A stretch of 64,000 nucleotides of DNA from Burkholderia vietnamiensis LMG 10929. Lineage in GTDB: Bacteria > Pseudomonadota > Gammaproteobacteria > Burkholderiales > Burkholderiaceae. Each line of letters starts with the position of its first letter. Position 1 is the first letter of the stretch. A program made the translations under genes and the position numbers. The stretch is taken from the NCBI RefSeq assembly GCF_000959445.1, contig NZ_CP009630.1, forward strand, positions 310,001 through 374,000, written 5' to 3'. Below are positions 1-7,838 of this stretch, in pieces. Below the pieces are notes generated by a model that saw only the letters and a list, made by a program, of their open reading frames with translations, did not search any database and was not told where the DNA came from.

Positions 1-338
1 CTTTCGGCCTTCGTCTGCAAGTCCTTCAAGCCCTGGATCACCACCAACAGCGCGCGCCCGTGCTCGTCCGAGCCGTCCCAGGCGTCGACGATCGCCTCGC
101 GCAGCAGGTCGTTGTAGCGACGCGGGCCGGGCGCATTCAGTCCATAGAAACTGCATAGCTTATTGAATGGCGCGCTGCGCCGCAGCCGGCGCCCGTCCGA
201 CATCCGAAGCCGCGACACCGTCGGTTGGCTGACGCCAGAAAGTCGCGCAATTTCGCTGGACGAGCGTGTATCTGCCAGCAAGTGGCGTAACAGGTCTTGT
301 ACAGGAAAATCGCGGTCCGGGGCTTCCATGTCATGCAT
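1..338 (-). CDS. HTH DNA-binding protein, cut by the window edge
   Basis: This frame is open from an ATG at 338 to the first base of the window, so the C-terminus is missing (about 112 residues visible). Residues 27-46 form a classic helix-turn-helix: a helix containing SSSEIARLSG, a turn, then VSQPTVSRLR as the recognition helix. The spacing is that of XRE/Cro-type or HipA-like N-terminal HTH domains. No catalytic domain is visible. A perfect TATAAT overlaps the first ATG, so translation may really begin at the second in-frame ATG at 329 on a leaderless transcript. The gene is divergent from the 301-aa gene at 408, with only about 70 bp between them, which suggests a shared control region. 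Target and family are not recognised beyond the HTH. Confidence 0.7.
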   Translation of the reverse strand, partial: MHDMEAPDRDFPVQDLLRHLLADTRSSSEIARLSGVSQPTVSRLRMSDGRRLRRSAPFNKLCSFYGLNAPGPRRYNDLLREAIVDAWDGSDEHGRALLVVIQGLKDLQTKAE

Positions 339-365
339 TATACCTATACAGTTATGGTTGTTGAA
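327..365 (-). promoter_or_regulatory. Candidate sigma70 promoter giving a leaderless mRNA
   Basis: Read on the minus strand, TATAAT (342-337) is a perfect -10 element. Seventeen bases upstream lies TTCAAC, a poor -35. The base expected to be +1 is the A of the in-frame ATG at 329, seven bases after the -10, so the message would start on its initiation codon. No Shine-Dalgarno is visible before either ATG. This is a prediction from spacing only. Confidence 0.4.
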
Positions 366-407
366 TGGGCTTGCTGTCGCCAGCGAGGCTGTATCCCGAG
401 AAAGTCG

Positions 408-1313
408 ATGACACTGAAACACCTCCCTCCCACGTTCTGCTGGACGAAGATCGGTACCGAGTCCGGCGAGGAACTTCCGACCGTCGTGCTCCGCAAGGAA
501 TGGGAGCGCCGGCTCGGGGGCGGGCGCTTTCTGTGGGGCATCAACCAGCCGCTCGGCAGCAGCGCGCAGGTCGCCGCGCATCGCACCGGTTCGCTGCTCG
601 CGTTGTTTTCGCCGGTGGCGTCGCGGGTGCGGCCGGGCGAGCGCAAGCGCGCGGACGCGCTGCTGTGGAATGCGTGGATCGACGCCAGCGGCCAGGTGCG
701 GCCGTTGCCGCCTCATACGTTCATCGCCAGCCGCGCGACGCTGCCGTCGGGCCGGCGCCGCGAACAGCACTACGCGCTCGTATGCGCATCGTCGACCGCG
801 TTGACGGTCGGTACGCAACTGCGCGTGTTTCCCGAGCACCTGCGCAGCGTGAGCACGGGCAAGCCGCTCGGCGTCGCGCAGGGCGCGGCCGTGGTCGATT
901 GCGTCGGCCGCGCGAAGGAGCAAACGGGCAGGAGCTATCCGCTTGCGCTGTCGGTCGAGCTGGAAGCGCCGTATTTCGTGCGGCTCGCGCAGCCTTGCGT
1001 GCTGAAGGCACGCGATCTCGCTGACGTGAACAACGCGACGCGCGCCGGCGATTTCGATCGCTTCGTCGAGCTGGTTGGTCGTCTGCGCGGCCGGTCGCCG
1101 ACGGACACCGTGCGCGGCGTCACGCGCGATCTGTTCGACGTGGCGCCGATCGAAACGGCTGCCGCCTATGTCGCGCCCGCGCACGTCGTGCGGCTTCGGC
1201 ACCGGCCCGCGGCCGAGCATCCGCGCGAGCTCACCGGCGATCTGTTCGATCTGGGGCCGGCCGAGGCAGCCGCGTTCGGCGGTGTCGCGCAGCCGCGCAT
1301 CGGCCGCGCGTGA
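408..1313 (+). CDS. Hypothetical protein with C-terminal DLFD repeats
   Basis: A 301-residue protein that I do not recognise. The ATG at 408 is chosen over the upstream in-frame ATG at 297 because the extension would run through the divergent promoter and overlap the HTH gene; the ribosome site is weak (CGAGAAAG). There is no signal peptide or membrane segment, and the protein looks cytosolic with many Arg residues. The C-terminal quarter holds two copies of a short motif, TRDLFDVAP and TGDLFDLGP, about 40 residues apart, each followed by an Ala-rich stretch, which suggests an internal duplication or paired docking motifs. It is divergent from an HTH gene with a very short intergenic gap, so regulation by that protein is a reasonable inference. 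Function unknown. Confidence 0.75.
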   Translation: MTLKHLPPTFCWTKIGTESGEELPTVVLRKEWERRLGGGRFLWGINQPLGSSAQVAAHRTGSLLALFSPVASRVRPGERKRADALLWNAWIDASGQVRPLPPHTFIASRATLPSGRRREQHYALVCASSTALTVGTQLRVFPEHLRSVSTGKPLGVAQGAAVVDCVGRAKEQTGRSYPLALSVELEAPYFVRLAQPCVLKARDLADVNNATRAGDFDRFVELVGRLRGRSPTDTVRGVTRDLFDVAPIETAAAYVAPAHVVRLRHRPAAEHPRELTGDLFDLGPAEAAAFGGVAQPRIGRA

Positions 1314-1593
1314 CGGTTGCGCCGCGAGCGCGCGGCGTGCGGTTCAGGGATTGAAGGTCGATGCGCGCGCAACGACCGGCAGCGGTGTCGCCATCATCGC
1401 GGCGTGCGCAAGGAATTTGTTGCAATCTCGCCGTAGCGGGCAAGCGGACATCGCGCGACAATCGCGACGAAGCGCGCTGCTCGGCGATTCGCGCATCGCC
1501 CGGCAAGCGGCCGTCGGTCACGCGGCCGACACGCGGGCCGCGCACACTGCGCGGCGGCTTGCTTCACACTGCAATCCTCAGGGAGAAGTGTCG

Positions 1594-1824
1594 ATGTCGA
1601 TCCACATCCGTTCGCGGGAAGCCCGGGCCGCACAACGCTTCGTCGAGGCCACGCGCAACGTCGATCAGGCGTTTCGCGCCGTGCGCGGCGAAAGCGACGA
1701 CGACATCTCGTCGGCCGACTATGCACGCGCGATGTCGCGCCTCGATCGCGCGCTCGACGAACTGGCGCGCGCGCAGGAGATCTTCGATCGAGTGGTGAAC
1801 GCCGACGCGGCGCAGCGCAACTGA
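1594..1824 (+). CDS. Small conserved-type hypothetical protein, 76 aa
   Basis: The start ATG at 1594 is preceded by a good Shine-Dalgarno (AGGGAGAAG at 1580-1588). The 76-residue product is strongly charged and predicted helical, with heptad-like runs such as RLDRALDELARAQEIF, so it may form a coiled coil. There is no Cys, no signal sequence and no recognised family. The 280 bp before it carry no convincing gene. The frame extends far upstream without a stop, but the ribosome site fixes the start. Confidence 0.6.
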   Translation: MSIHIRSREARAAQRFVEATRNVDQAFRAVRGESDDDISSADYARAMSRLDRALDELARAQEIFDRVVNADAAQRN

Positions 1825-1980
1825 GCGCAACCGAGCGCGTGGTTCGGCTGGCGCTCGACGCTGGTTTTCTTTTCCCTTCCTGTCGCGTCACCGCGCGCGC
1901 TCATCGTCTGTTGCACATCGCCATGCGAGCCGGTGCGATACGACACGCCACCCACTTGCCATGCGCCGGTAGTTCGTGCG

Positions 1981-2829
1981 TTACGCGTAACCGCCGTGCT
2001 GGAACGACGTCGCGAAGAACTGCATCTGATAGCGGATCGCGTGTGCCCAGTAATCCCAGGTGTGGCCGCCCGGGCGCTCCGCGTAGTCGTGCGGCACGCC
2101 GAGCGCGATGAGCCGTTGATGCAGCGTGCGGTTCGAGCCGACCAGCGAGTCGTCGCGGCCGCAGTCGATCGTCAGGTCGAGGTGCGCGCGCACGAACGTA
2201 CGCGCGCTTTCGATGATCGCATTGCGGTTCCAGAACGACGGATGGCGGACGGGGTCGCCGAACACATGATCGATGCCGGGTTCGTCCTCGCAGCAGCGCG
2301 GGTCGACTGCGCCGCTGATGCTGCCGACCGCGCCGAACGTGTCGGGCCGGTCGAGCGCGATGCGCAGTGCGCCGAAGCCGCCCATGCTGAGGCCGGTGAT
2401 CGCGCGCGCGCCCTTGGCGTCGATCGTTCTGAAATGGCTGTCGACGTACGACACGACTTCGTCGCCGATGAAGGTTTCGAAGCGGCTACCCGAATCGAAC
2501 GGGCTGTCGATGTACCAGCTTTCGTGGCCGCCATCGGGCATGACGAGGATCACGTGATAGCGGTCGGCGAGCGCGGCGATTCGGGTGTTGGTGGTCCAGT
2601 CGGTGTGGTCGCCGCCTGAGCCGTGCAGCAGATAGACGACCGGAAAGCGCTCGACGCTGCGCTCCGGGCCGTGCCGAAGGCGCGCATACGCATCGGGCAG
2701 CACGACGGTCGCCTTCAGCGTCGCGTTCATCGCGGCGCTCGGGATCGCGACGATGCGCGACTCGAACGCGGCGGCCGGTACGGCGGCCGCGAGCAACAGC
2801 AGTAGCCACAACGTGCGTAACAGGTTCAT
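1981..2829 (-). CDS. Secreted esterase D/S-formylglutathione hydrolase-type esterase
   Basis: A 282-residue alpha/beta hydrolase of the putative-esterase family. An N-terminal signal peptide (a hydrophobic Leu/Ala run ending near AAAFE) sends it to the periplasm. Visible motifs are VVYLLHGSGG (oxyanion-hole region), the nucleophile elbow GLSMGG with its Ser, and a C-terminal PGGHTWDYW carrying the catalytic His; an Asp in LTIDCG is the likely acid. The start at 2829 is preferred over the ATG at 2841 because it has GAGG just upstream. Periplasmic location separates it from cytosolic S-formylglutathione hydrolases, so the substrate is probably an acyl ester rather than S-formylglutathione. It stands alone, convergent with the small gene at 1594. 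Confidence 0.9.
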   Translation of the reverse strand: MNLLRTLWLLLLLAAAVPAAAFESRIVAIPSAAMNATLKATVVLPDAYARLRHGPERSVERFPVVYLLHGSGGDHTDWTTNTRIAALADRYHVILVMPDGGHESWYIDSPFDSGSRFETFIGDEVVSYVDSHFRTIDAKGARAITGLSMGGFGALRIALDRPDTFGAVGSISGAVDPRCCEDEPGIDHVFGDPVRHPSFWNRNAIIESARTFVRAHLDLTIDCGRDDSLVGSNRTLHQRLIALGVPHDYAERPGGHTWDYWAHAIRYQMQFFATSFQHGGYA

Positions 2830-3170
2830 GGAGCCTCGCATGTGTCGTGCCCTTTCGGCAGTCCGGCATCGGGAAAACCCTGTGCGGACACTCTAGCAAC
2901 GGTGCCTTTCAGACAAATTTCTGCGAAGCCTACGAGTTGTCAGGCGGTCGTCGCATGACTGGTGAGTACGGGTATCGAGGAGCGGCATCGCGGGCTCGCC
3001 GCCCGCGCTTGATTAATCGCACCGATCGGCCGCCGCACGGCGACTCGACCGGCGCAGCGTGTGTCAGTCGATGGCCGCGCGGGCGCGGGACGAGATGCGC
3101 GGCCGGCCGTGCGCGTGCGTCGAGCGTGCCGATGCAACCGTGAACGTAGACAACCGACCTGCACGACCGC
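2830..3170. other. 341-bp gap, no gene seen
   Basis: This lies between the esterase start and the end of the DinB-type gene. ORFs here are short GC-rich shadows without ribosome sites. The esterase promoter should lie in the AT-richer part around 2880-2960, but no confident -35/-10 pair is visible. Confidence 0.5.
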
Positions 3171-3977
3171 TCATTCGGCGGTAGACGGGCGAAGCGGCGG
3201 CAACTCGAGTTCGGCGAGCAATTCGTCGAGTTCGAGAAGGTGGGTGCGATCGTGATCGAGCAGTTCGCGGACGAGTTCGTCGAGCGACATCCGGCGGATG
3301 CCGTCGCGTAGGCCGCAGCGTGCAAGTTCCTGTGGCTGCAGCGCCGCGACCGTCGCGCACAGCGCGGCGCGCCCGCGGCCGAACGCGGCGAGCGCTTCGT
3401 CGAGCGGCTGCGCGAGGTAGTCGCGCTGGGCGGCGAGCGCGGTGCCGTCGACGGACGCGATCACCGGCAATTCGCTGCTCCGGACCAGATCGATGCGCTC
3501 GGCGAACACGGCGTCGAGGTCGCGCAGGTGGCACGCATGCTCGACCAGCGAGAAGCCCGTCCCGGCCGGGCGGCGCGTGACGAGTGCGGCGGGAACGTGC
3601 GCCGCGTACGCGGCGATCCGGGACGGCATCTCGGCCAGCGCGGCCGGGAGGTCCGCGAACGGCAGCACCTGCGGATACGCGCTGAATACCGCGCCGTAGC
3701 TGAACAGGGCGCCGCCGAGCCGGCCGCGTGCCTGCACGACGTCGTGCCCGTGGCGACGCATCACGTCGGCGACCATCGAGCCGCAGAACTGCCGCGCCGT
3801 CGTATCGGCGGCGACTTCGGGGAATTTGCTCGCGATCTCGTGCTGGATCGCGCCGATCGCGGCGACGCCCACCCGCGACAGCGCCGCGAATTCGACGTAG
3901 CGCTCCGGTTGCCCGATCAGCGCTTCAAGCTGCGCGCCGAGCGGTGTCTCGCGAAAACGGTCGAAACGGGAATGCAT
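3171..3977 (-). CDS. DinB-family four-helix-bundle protein
   Basis: A 268-residue protein. The C-terminal half has the DinB/YfiT features: a metal-type His in LVEHACHLRDLD, and a final helix LLDHDRTHLLELDELL with two further His, giving the three-His metal site of bacillithiol-transferase-like DinB proteins. The N-terminal part is extra and unassigned. The start at 3977 (MHSRFDRF) is preferred over an upstream ATG because that extension would translate through a perfect 51-bp palindrome. The role is not established for this subfamily; small-thiol or stress chemistry is the usual guess. Transcription is probably repressed through the palindrome, and no cognate TetR/MarR gene is adjacent. Confidence 0.85.
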   Translation of the reverse strand: MHSRFDRFRETPLGAQLEALIGQPERYVEFAALSRVGVAAIGAIQHEIASKFPEVAADTTARQFCGSMVADVMRRHGHDVVQARGRLGGALFSYGAVFSAYPQVLPFADLPAALAEMPSRIAAYAAHVPAALVTRRPAGTGFSLVEHACHLRDLDAVFAERIDLVRSSELPVIASVDGTALAAQRDYLAQPLDEALAAFGRGRAALCATVAALQPQELARCGLRDGIRRMSLDELVRELLDHDRTHLLELDELLAELELPPLRPSTAE

Positions 3978-3981
3978 GACG

Positions 3982-4032
3982 ACGACTCCGTATAGTAACG
4001 TATCAAAACGATACGTTACTATACGGAGTCGT
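3982..4032. promoter_or_regulatory. 51-bp perfect palindrome (23-bp arms, 5-bp centre), likely operator
   Basis: The arms 3982-4004 and 4010-4032 are exact reverse complements separated by AAAAC. The core reads GTAACGTATC / GATACGTTAC, and the element ends five bases before the DinB-type start codon. Being AT-rich in a GC-rich genome and overlapping a promoter, it looks like a TetR-type or double operator rather than a terminator: it has no U-tract and lies upstream of the gene. As RNA it could also fold into a very stable hairpin over the leader. Confidence 0.85.
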
Positions 4033-4037
4033 GTCAA
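4008..4037 (-). promoter_or_regulatory. Promoter embedded in the palindrome
   Basis: On the minus strand a perfect TTGACA (4037-4032) is followed, after 18 bp, by TATCGT (4013-4008), a 4/6 match to the -10. The -10 and predicted start point fall inside the palindrome and the -35 abuts its outer edge. A protein bound to the palindrome would block polymerase. Confidence 0.5.
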
Positions 4038-4112
4038 TCCGGGTGGTCGTCCTGCTCGCTGACCCGCGCCGGCGTGCCGCGCTCGGTCAGCGAACCGCGC
4101 CCACCCGTCGCC

Positions 4113-4544
4113 TCACTCGCCATGCTTGCCGTCCAGCTCCGCGCGCAGCCGCGCTTCCTGCGCCTGCAGCTCCGGCGTGAATGCTTCACCGAAGTCTTCG
4201 GGTGAAAAGATCGGGCGAATCTCGATGTCCGAGTCGACCGGCATCGGGTTCGGGCAGCGCTTGACCCATTCGACCGCCTCGTCGAGCGAGCCGACCTGCC
4301 ACACCCAGTAGCCGGCGATGAGTTCCTTGGTTTCGGCGAACGGGCCGTCGATCACGGTGCGCTCGTTGCCGGAGAAGTGCACGCGCTTGCCGCGCGAGCT
4401 CGGATGCAGGCCTTCGCCCGCGAGCATCACGCCGGCTTTCACCAGTTCCTCGTTGAAGCGGCCCATCGCGGCCAGCAACTCGGTGTCGGGCATCGCGCCC
4501 GCTTCGGAAGAGGCCGTGGCCTTGACGATCACCATGACGCGCAT
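4113..4544 (-). CDS. YCII-related (DGPF-domain) protein
   Basis: A 143-residue protein of the YCII/DGPF family, recognisable from MRVMVIVKA at the start, the signature VIDGPFAETKELIAGYW, and SLDEAVEWVKRCP. The family adopts a ferredoxin-like dimeric fold with conserved His/Asp residues; enzymatic roles are unproven, and many members accompany ECF sigma factors. None is adjacent here. The start at 4544 has a strong Shine-Dalgarno (AAAGGAG), so the longer frame to 4712 is not the real N-terminus. Confidence 0.9.
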   Translation of the reverse strand: MRVMVIVKATASSEAGAMPDTELLAAMGRFNEELVKAGVMLAGEGLHPSSRGKRVHFSGNERTVIDGPFAETKELIAGYWVWQVGSLDEAVEWVKRCPNPMPVDSDIEIRPIFSPEDFGEAFTPELQAQEARLRAELDGKHGE

Positions 4545-4807
4545 TGTCGTTGCTCCTTTGACGTGGGGAAGAGGCGTCCGTTTGCGGCCCGTCGTACCGA
4601 CGTCGAAACGAACGCTTGCGTCACTCCGACGTGCGAGCGGCGCAGGAATCGACATCGCATGCGAAAAATTTTTGGTGGTGGTCGATGGGTCAAGCCGGTT
4701 TCCGCACGCCACCGCCGATGCGCTGCGGCCCGAAGCCGAAGCCCGCGATCACCCTCACGCCCCCATCGGCTCGGCGGTAACGGAGCCGGCCCGCAACGCG
4801 GTCCGGC

Positions 4808-6568
4808 TCAAGCCGCCTTCACATTCCGGTCGAGCACACTCCGAATCCGCGCCGCGAGCTCATCGCGGCGGTACGGCTTGCCGAGCAGCATCACACCGGG
4901 ATCGAGCCGCCCCGAATGGAAAATTTCGTCGCGCGTATAGCCGGACGTGAACAGCACGGGCAGCGGCGGCGTGCGCTGCGCCGCACGGCGCGCCAGTTCG
5001 CCGCCCTTGATGTGCCCCGGCATGATCACGTCGGTGAACAGCAGGTCGATCGGCGTGCCGCTGTCGAGTATCCGCAGCGCGGCTTCGCCGTCCGACGCGC
5101 TGAGCACCTTGTAGCCGAGCTGCGCGAGCATGTCGACGACGGTGAGCCGGACGTCCGCGTCGTCCTCGACGATCAGGATGGTTTCCCGCCCGCGCACGGG
5201 ATCGGGCCGCGGCGCGCACGCCGGTTCCTCGGCCAACGCATCGTGACAGCGCGGGAACGTCAGCCGCACGGTGGTGCCCTGGCCCGGCGCGCTGTCGATC
5301 GACGTATGGCCGCCGCTTTGCTTGACGAAGCCGAACACCATGCTGAGCCCGAGCCCCGTGCCTTCGCCGTCGGGCTTGGTCGTGAAGAACGGTTCGAACA
5401 CGCGTTCGAGCACGTCCGGCGTCATGCCGCTGCCCGTATCGGTGATCTCGAAGGTCACGTATTCGCCGGGCGGCAGCGGCGTGCGCCGGGCGCCGACGGC
5501 AGTCGTGTCGTTGTAGGCCGCGATCGTCAGCGTACCGTCGCCGCGCATCGCGTCGCGCGCATTGATCGCGAGGTTCAGCAGCGCGTTTTCCAGCTGGTGG
5601 CGATCGGCGAGCACGTTGCCGACGTCGGGCGCCAGCGCGGCCACGACGCGCACGGTTTCGCCGAGTGCGCGGTGCAGCATCTCGCTCATGCCGTCGATCA
5701 GCTTGCGCGGGTTCAGCACCGTCGGCGACAGCGGCTGACGCCGAGCGAACGCCAGCAGGTGCGACGCCAGCTGCGCGCCGCGCCGCACCGCGTTGTTCGC
5801 GCTCTCGATCCGCGGCTGCGCGCTCGCCCGCTCGCCGAGTTCGACCGCCAGCACCTGCAGGTTGCCGCTGATCACCTGCAGCACGTTGTTGAAGTCGTGC
5901 GCGATGCCGCCGGTCAGGCTGCCGATCGCCTCCATCTTCTGCGCGTGACGCAGCTGCTCCTCGATGGCCGCGCGCTCGGCGAGCGCGTCGGCGACGCGTT
6001 GTTCGAGCGTTTCGGTCAGCCGGCGCAGCGCGTCGTTCGACGCTTGCAGCGCGGCTTCCGCGTGTGCGCGTTGACGGGTGGCGAGCACGCGCTCGGTCGT
6101 CTCGATCACGACGGCGAGCACGCCGCCCGGCGCGCCGTCGTCGTCGGCGAGCGGGCTGTAGTGGAGGTCCATCCACACGTCTTCGGGCCGGCCGTGGCGC
6201 AGCAGCACGAGTTCCTTGTCGCGATAGGACAGCGTGCCGCCCGCGAGGCAGGTATTCATCACGTTGCGGTTGAAATCGGCGACTTCGGGCCAGCCGAGTT
6301 CGACCGGCTTGCCGAGCAGATACGGATGGCGGCCGCCGGAGAATGCGGCGTACGCATCGTTGTAGATCATGTAGCCGGGCCGGCCCCACAGCATCACCAG
6401 CGGCAGCGGCGACGCGAGCACGGTGCGCACGGCGGCGATCAGGCTCGCCGACCATTGCTCGATCGGCCCGAGCCCGGCCTCCGACCAGTCGAAGGCGGCG
6501 ATGCGCCGGGCCATTTCACCTTCCCAGCCCGGACAACCGTGGTGTTGTGCGAACAACTCGACACGCAT
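4808..6568 (-). CDS. Orphan hybrid histidine kinase with receiver domain
   Basis: A 586-residue sensor. Order: N-terminal PAS-like region (about 20-190, with LWGRPGYMIYNDAYAAF), a coiled coil (about 195-240), HisKA with the phospho-accepting H-box GGIAHDFNN, HATPase with N-box NLAINARDAM and G-boxes DTGSGM and GEGTGLGLSM, and a C-terminal REC domain starting ILIVEDDADVR with phospho-acceptor Asp in LLFTDVIMPG. There is no membrane segment, so it senses a cytosolic signal; a PAS-bound ligand is possible. The start at 6568 begins at MRVELFAQ; the longer frame to 6883 crosses the divergent gene at 6728. There is no partner output regulator next to it, so the phosphoryl target is unknown. Confidence 0.95.
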   Translation of the reverse strand: MRVELFAQHHGCPGWEGEMARRIAAFDWSEAGLGPIEQWSASLIAAVRTVLASPLPLVMLWGRPGYMIYNDAYAAFSGGRHPYLLGKPVELGWPEVADFNRNVMNTCLAGGTLSYRDKELVLLRHGRPEDVWMDLHYSPLADDDGAPGGVLAVVIETTERVLATRQRAHAEAALQASNDALRRLTETLEQRVADALAERAAIEEQLRHAQKMEAIGSLTGGIAHDFNNVLQVISGNLQVLAVELGERASAQPRIESANNAVRRGAQLASHLLAFARRQPLSPTVLNPRKLIDGMSEMLHRALGETVRVVAALAPDVGNVLADRHQLENALLNLAINARDAMRGDGTLTIAAYNDTTAVGARRTPLPPGEYVTFEITDTGSGMTPDVLERVFEPFFTTKPDGEGTGLGLSMVFGFVKQSGGHTSIDSAPGQGTTVRLTFPRCHDALAEEPACAPRPDPVRGRETILIVEDDADVRLTVVDMLAQLGYKVLSASDGEAALRILDSGTPIDLLFTDVIMPGHIKGGELARRAAQRTPPLPVLFTSGYTRDEIFHSGRLDPGVMLLGKPYRRDELAARIRSVLDRNVKAA

Positions 6569-6727
6569 GAAAACGCTCCGAAAAAGACATCGCGGTAACG
6601 TGGCCGCGTCCGGGGACGGCGAGTTGGCAAGCGGGTCCATTCTAGTGCAGATCGACGGCCCGGCGGCGTTCCTGGCCGCCTGCCAAGCTGGTATGCTGAC
6701 CAGCGTTACGTTCGTGCGGAGGGCGCC

Positions 6728-6958
6728 ATGGCAGCGAAGGAAGTGTCGAAGAAGAAGTATCTGAAGATTCTGAACAAGCGTCTGCGGGCCGAGCCGGAGG
6801 CGCCGGCCGGTGCATCGTTCGTGTTCTTTCCGCTCGGCGCGAAGGCCAAGCATGCGACCGGCGTGGTGTCGGGCGAGCCGCACACCAAGCGCGAACTGGC
6901 CGTGCTGGCCGCCGTGCAGAGCAAGGCGGCCGACGAATTCGTCGTCACCGGCGCCTGA
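6728..6958 (+). CDS. Small basic hypothetical protein, 76 aa
   Basis: Divergent from the histidine kinase. The product starts with a Lys-rich segment (KEVSKKKYLKILNKR) and continues with an Ala/Val-rich globular part (FVFFPLGAKAK). There is no Cys, no signal peptide and no known domain. The codon pattern is typical of the chromosome and GGAGGG lies just upstream of the ATG, so it is probably real. Function unknown. Confidence 0.75.
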   Translation: MAAKEVSKKKYLKILNKRLRAEPEAPAGASFVFFPLGAKAKHATGVVSGEPHTKRELAVLAAVQSKAADEFVVTGA

Positions 6959-6988
6959 ACGGCGGCCGTCGCCGCGCCGCGCTGTGCA

Positions 6989-7690
6989 CTACGCGGCGGC
7001 AGCCTCGCAATGCGCGATGACGCCGGCGATCACGCGCTGAACGTCGCGCGTGATCGCCGGGCCGTGCATCGGCAGCACGATGTCGATATCGTGCGCCTGG
7101 ACGCGGCGCAGCGCGCTCGCGAGATGCGCGAGCGACGGCAGGTAGTCGGCGCGGGCGATCGCGTCGAGGATCGCCGGCAGCGGATCGTCGGCGTCCTGCG
7201 TGCCGAAGCGCATCAGGATGTCCGACGACAGCAGCGCTTTGTACGCCGGCAGATAGACGACGAGCGCGTCCCACTGATGGACGTGCTTCGTGAACACCGG
7301 CACGACGTCGATGCCGGACAGCGTCGTCGGCTCGCCGTCCTGCAACGGTACGGCGCGCACGCCGAACACGTCGGCCAGCCCCCACGCGCACATCGGATGC
7401 GCGTAGGCGACGAGCGCCGGGTTGGCTGCGAGGAAGTCGGGCAACGCGCCCATCTCGTCGGCCTCGAAATGCGGGACGATCACGTTGCTGACCATCGACG
7501 GCGCAATGCCGACCGCGTCGAGCGCCGCGCTCAGTTGCGTGAAATTGGCGCGCGTGCCGGTTTCGACGCACAGCACGTCGCCGTGCGGCGAGCGTATGAA
7601 GAACTGGCTGAAGCCGAGGTCCAGCGTGTCGACGTAGGTGGTGGCGCGAAACAGGCCGTCGCGGACGGCGTCGATTCGGGAGGCGCTCAT
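6989..7690 (-). CDS. Stand-alone di-iron MBL-fold protein (ODP/flavodiiron-like)
   Basis: A 233-residue metallo-beta-lactamase-fold protein. The first metal motif is HFEADE, matching the H-x-E-x-D of flavodiiron proteins rather than HxHxDH of classical hydrolases. Later ligands are the His in KHVHQWD, the Asp in LLSSDI and the His in LPMHGP, again in flavodiiron order. There is no flavodoxin domain, so any oxygen, NO or peroxide reaction would need a separate electron donor. The start at 7690 has GAGGAT upstream; the frame to 7744 adds a basic stretch without a ribosome site. The gene stands alone, convergent with the 76-aa gene. Substrate unproven. Confidence 0.85.
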   Translation of the reverse strand: MSASRIDAVRDGLFRATTYVDTLDLGFSQFFIRSPHGDVLCVETGTRANFTQLSAALDAVGIAPSMVSNVIVPHFEADEMGALPDFLAANPALVAYAHPMCAWGLADVFGVRAVPLQDGEPTTLSGIDVVPVFTKHVHQWDALVVYLPAYKALLSSDILMRFGTQDADDPLPAILDAIARADYLPSLAHLASALRRVQAHDIDIVLPMHGPAITRDVQRVIAGVIAHCEAAAA

Positions 7691-7838
7691 CGGGATCCTC
7701 GCGCAGGCAATGGGGCGGGAAGCGCGCCGCGCGTACCGCATCATGCTGCGATGCGGCAGGCGGCGCCGGTCGATCTCCGGCCCAGTCTAGCAGCGCAACT
7801 TCTCCCCGCGAACCGGGGCGATCCCGCGCCCGCGCGCG

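Noticed and set aside
297..407. N-terminal extension of the 301-aa protein from ATG 297
   Set aside because: It would overlap the divergent HTH coding sequence and its promoter; ATG 408 is the sensible start.
6569..6883. Extended N-terminus of the histidine kinase
   Set aside because: The extension is Arg/Ala-rich, crosses the start of the divergent 76-aa gene and has no ribosome site.
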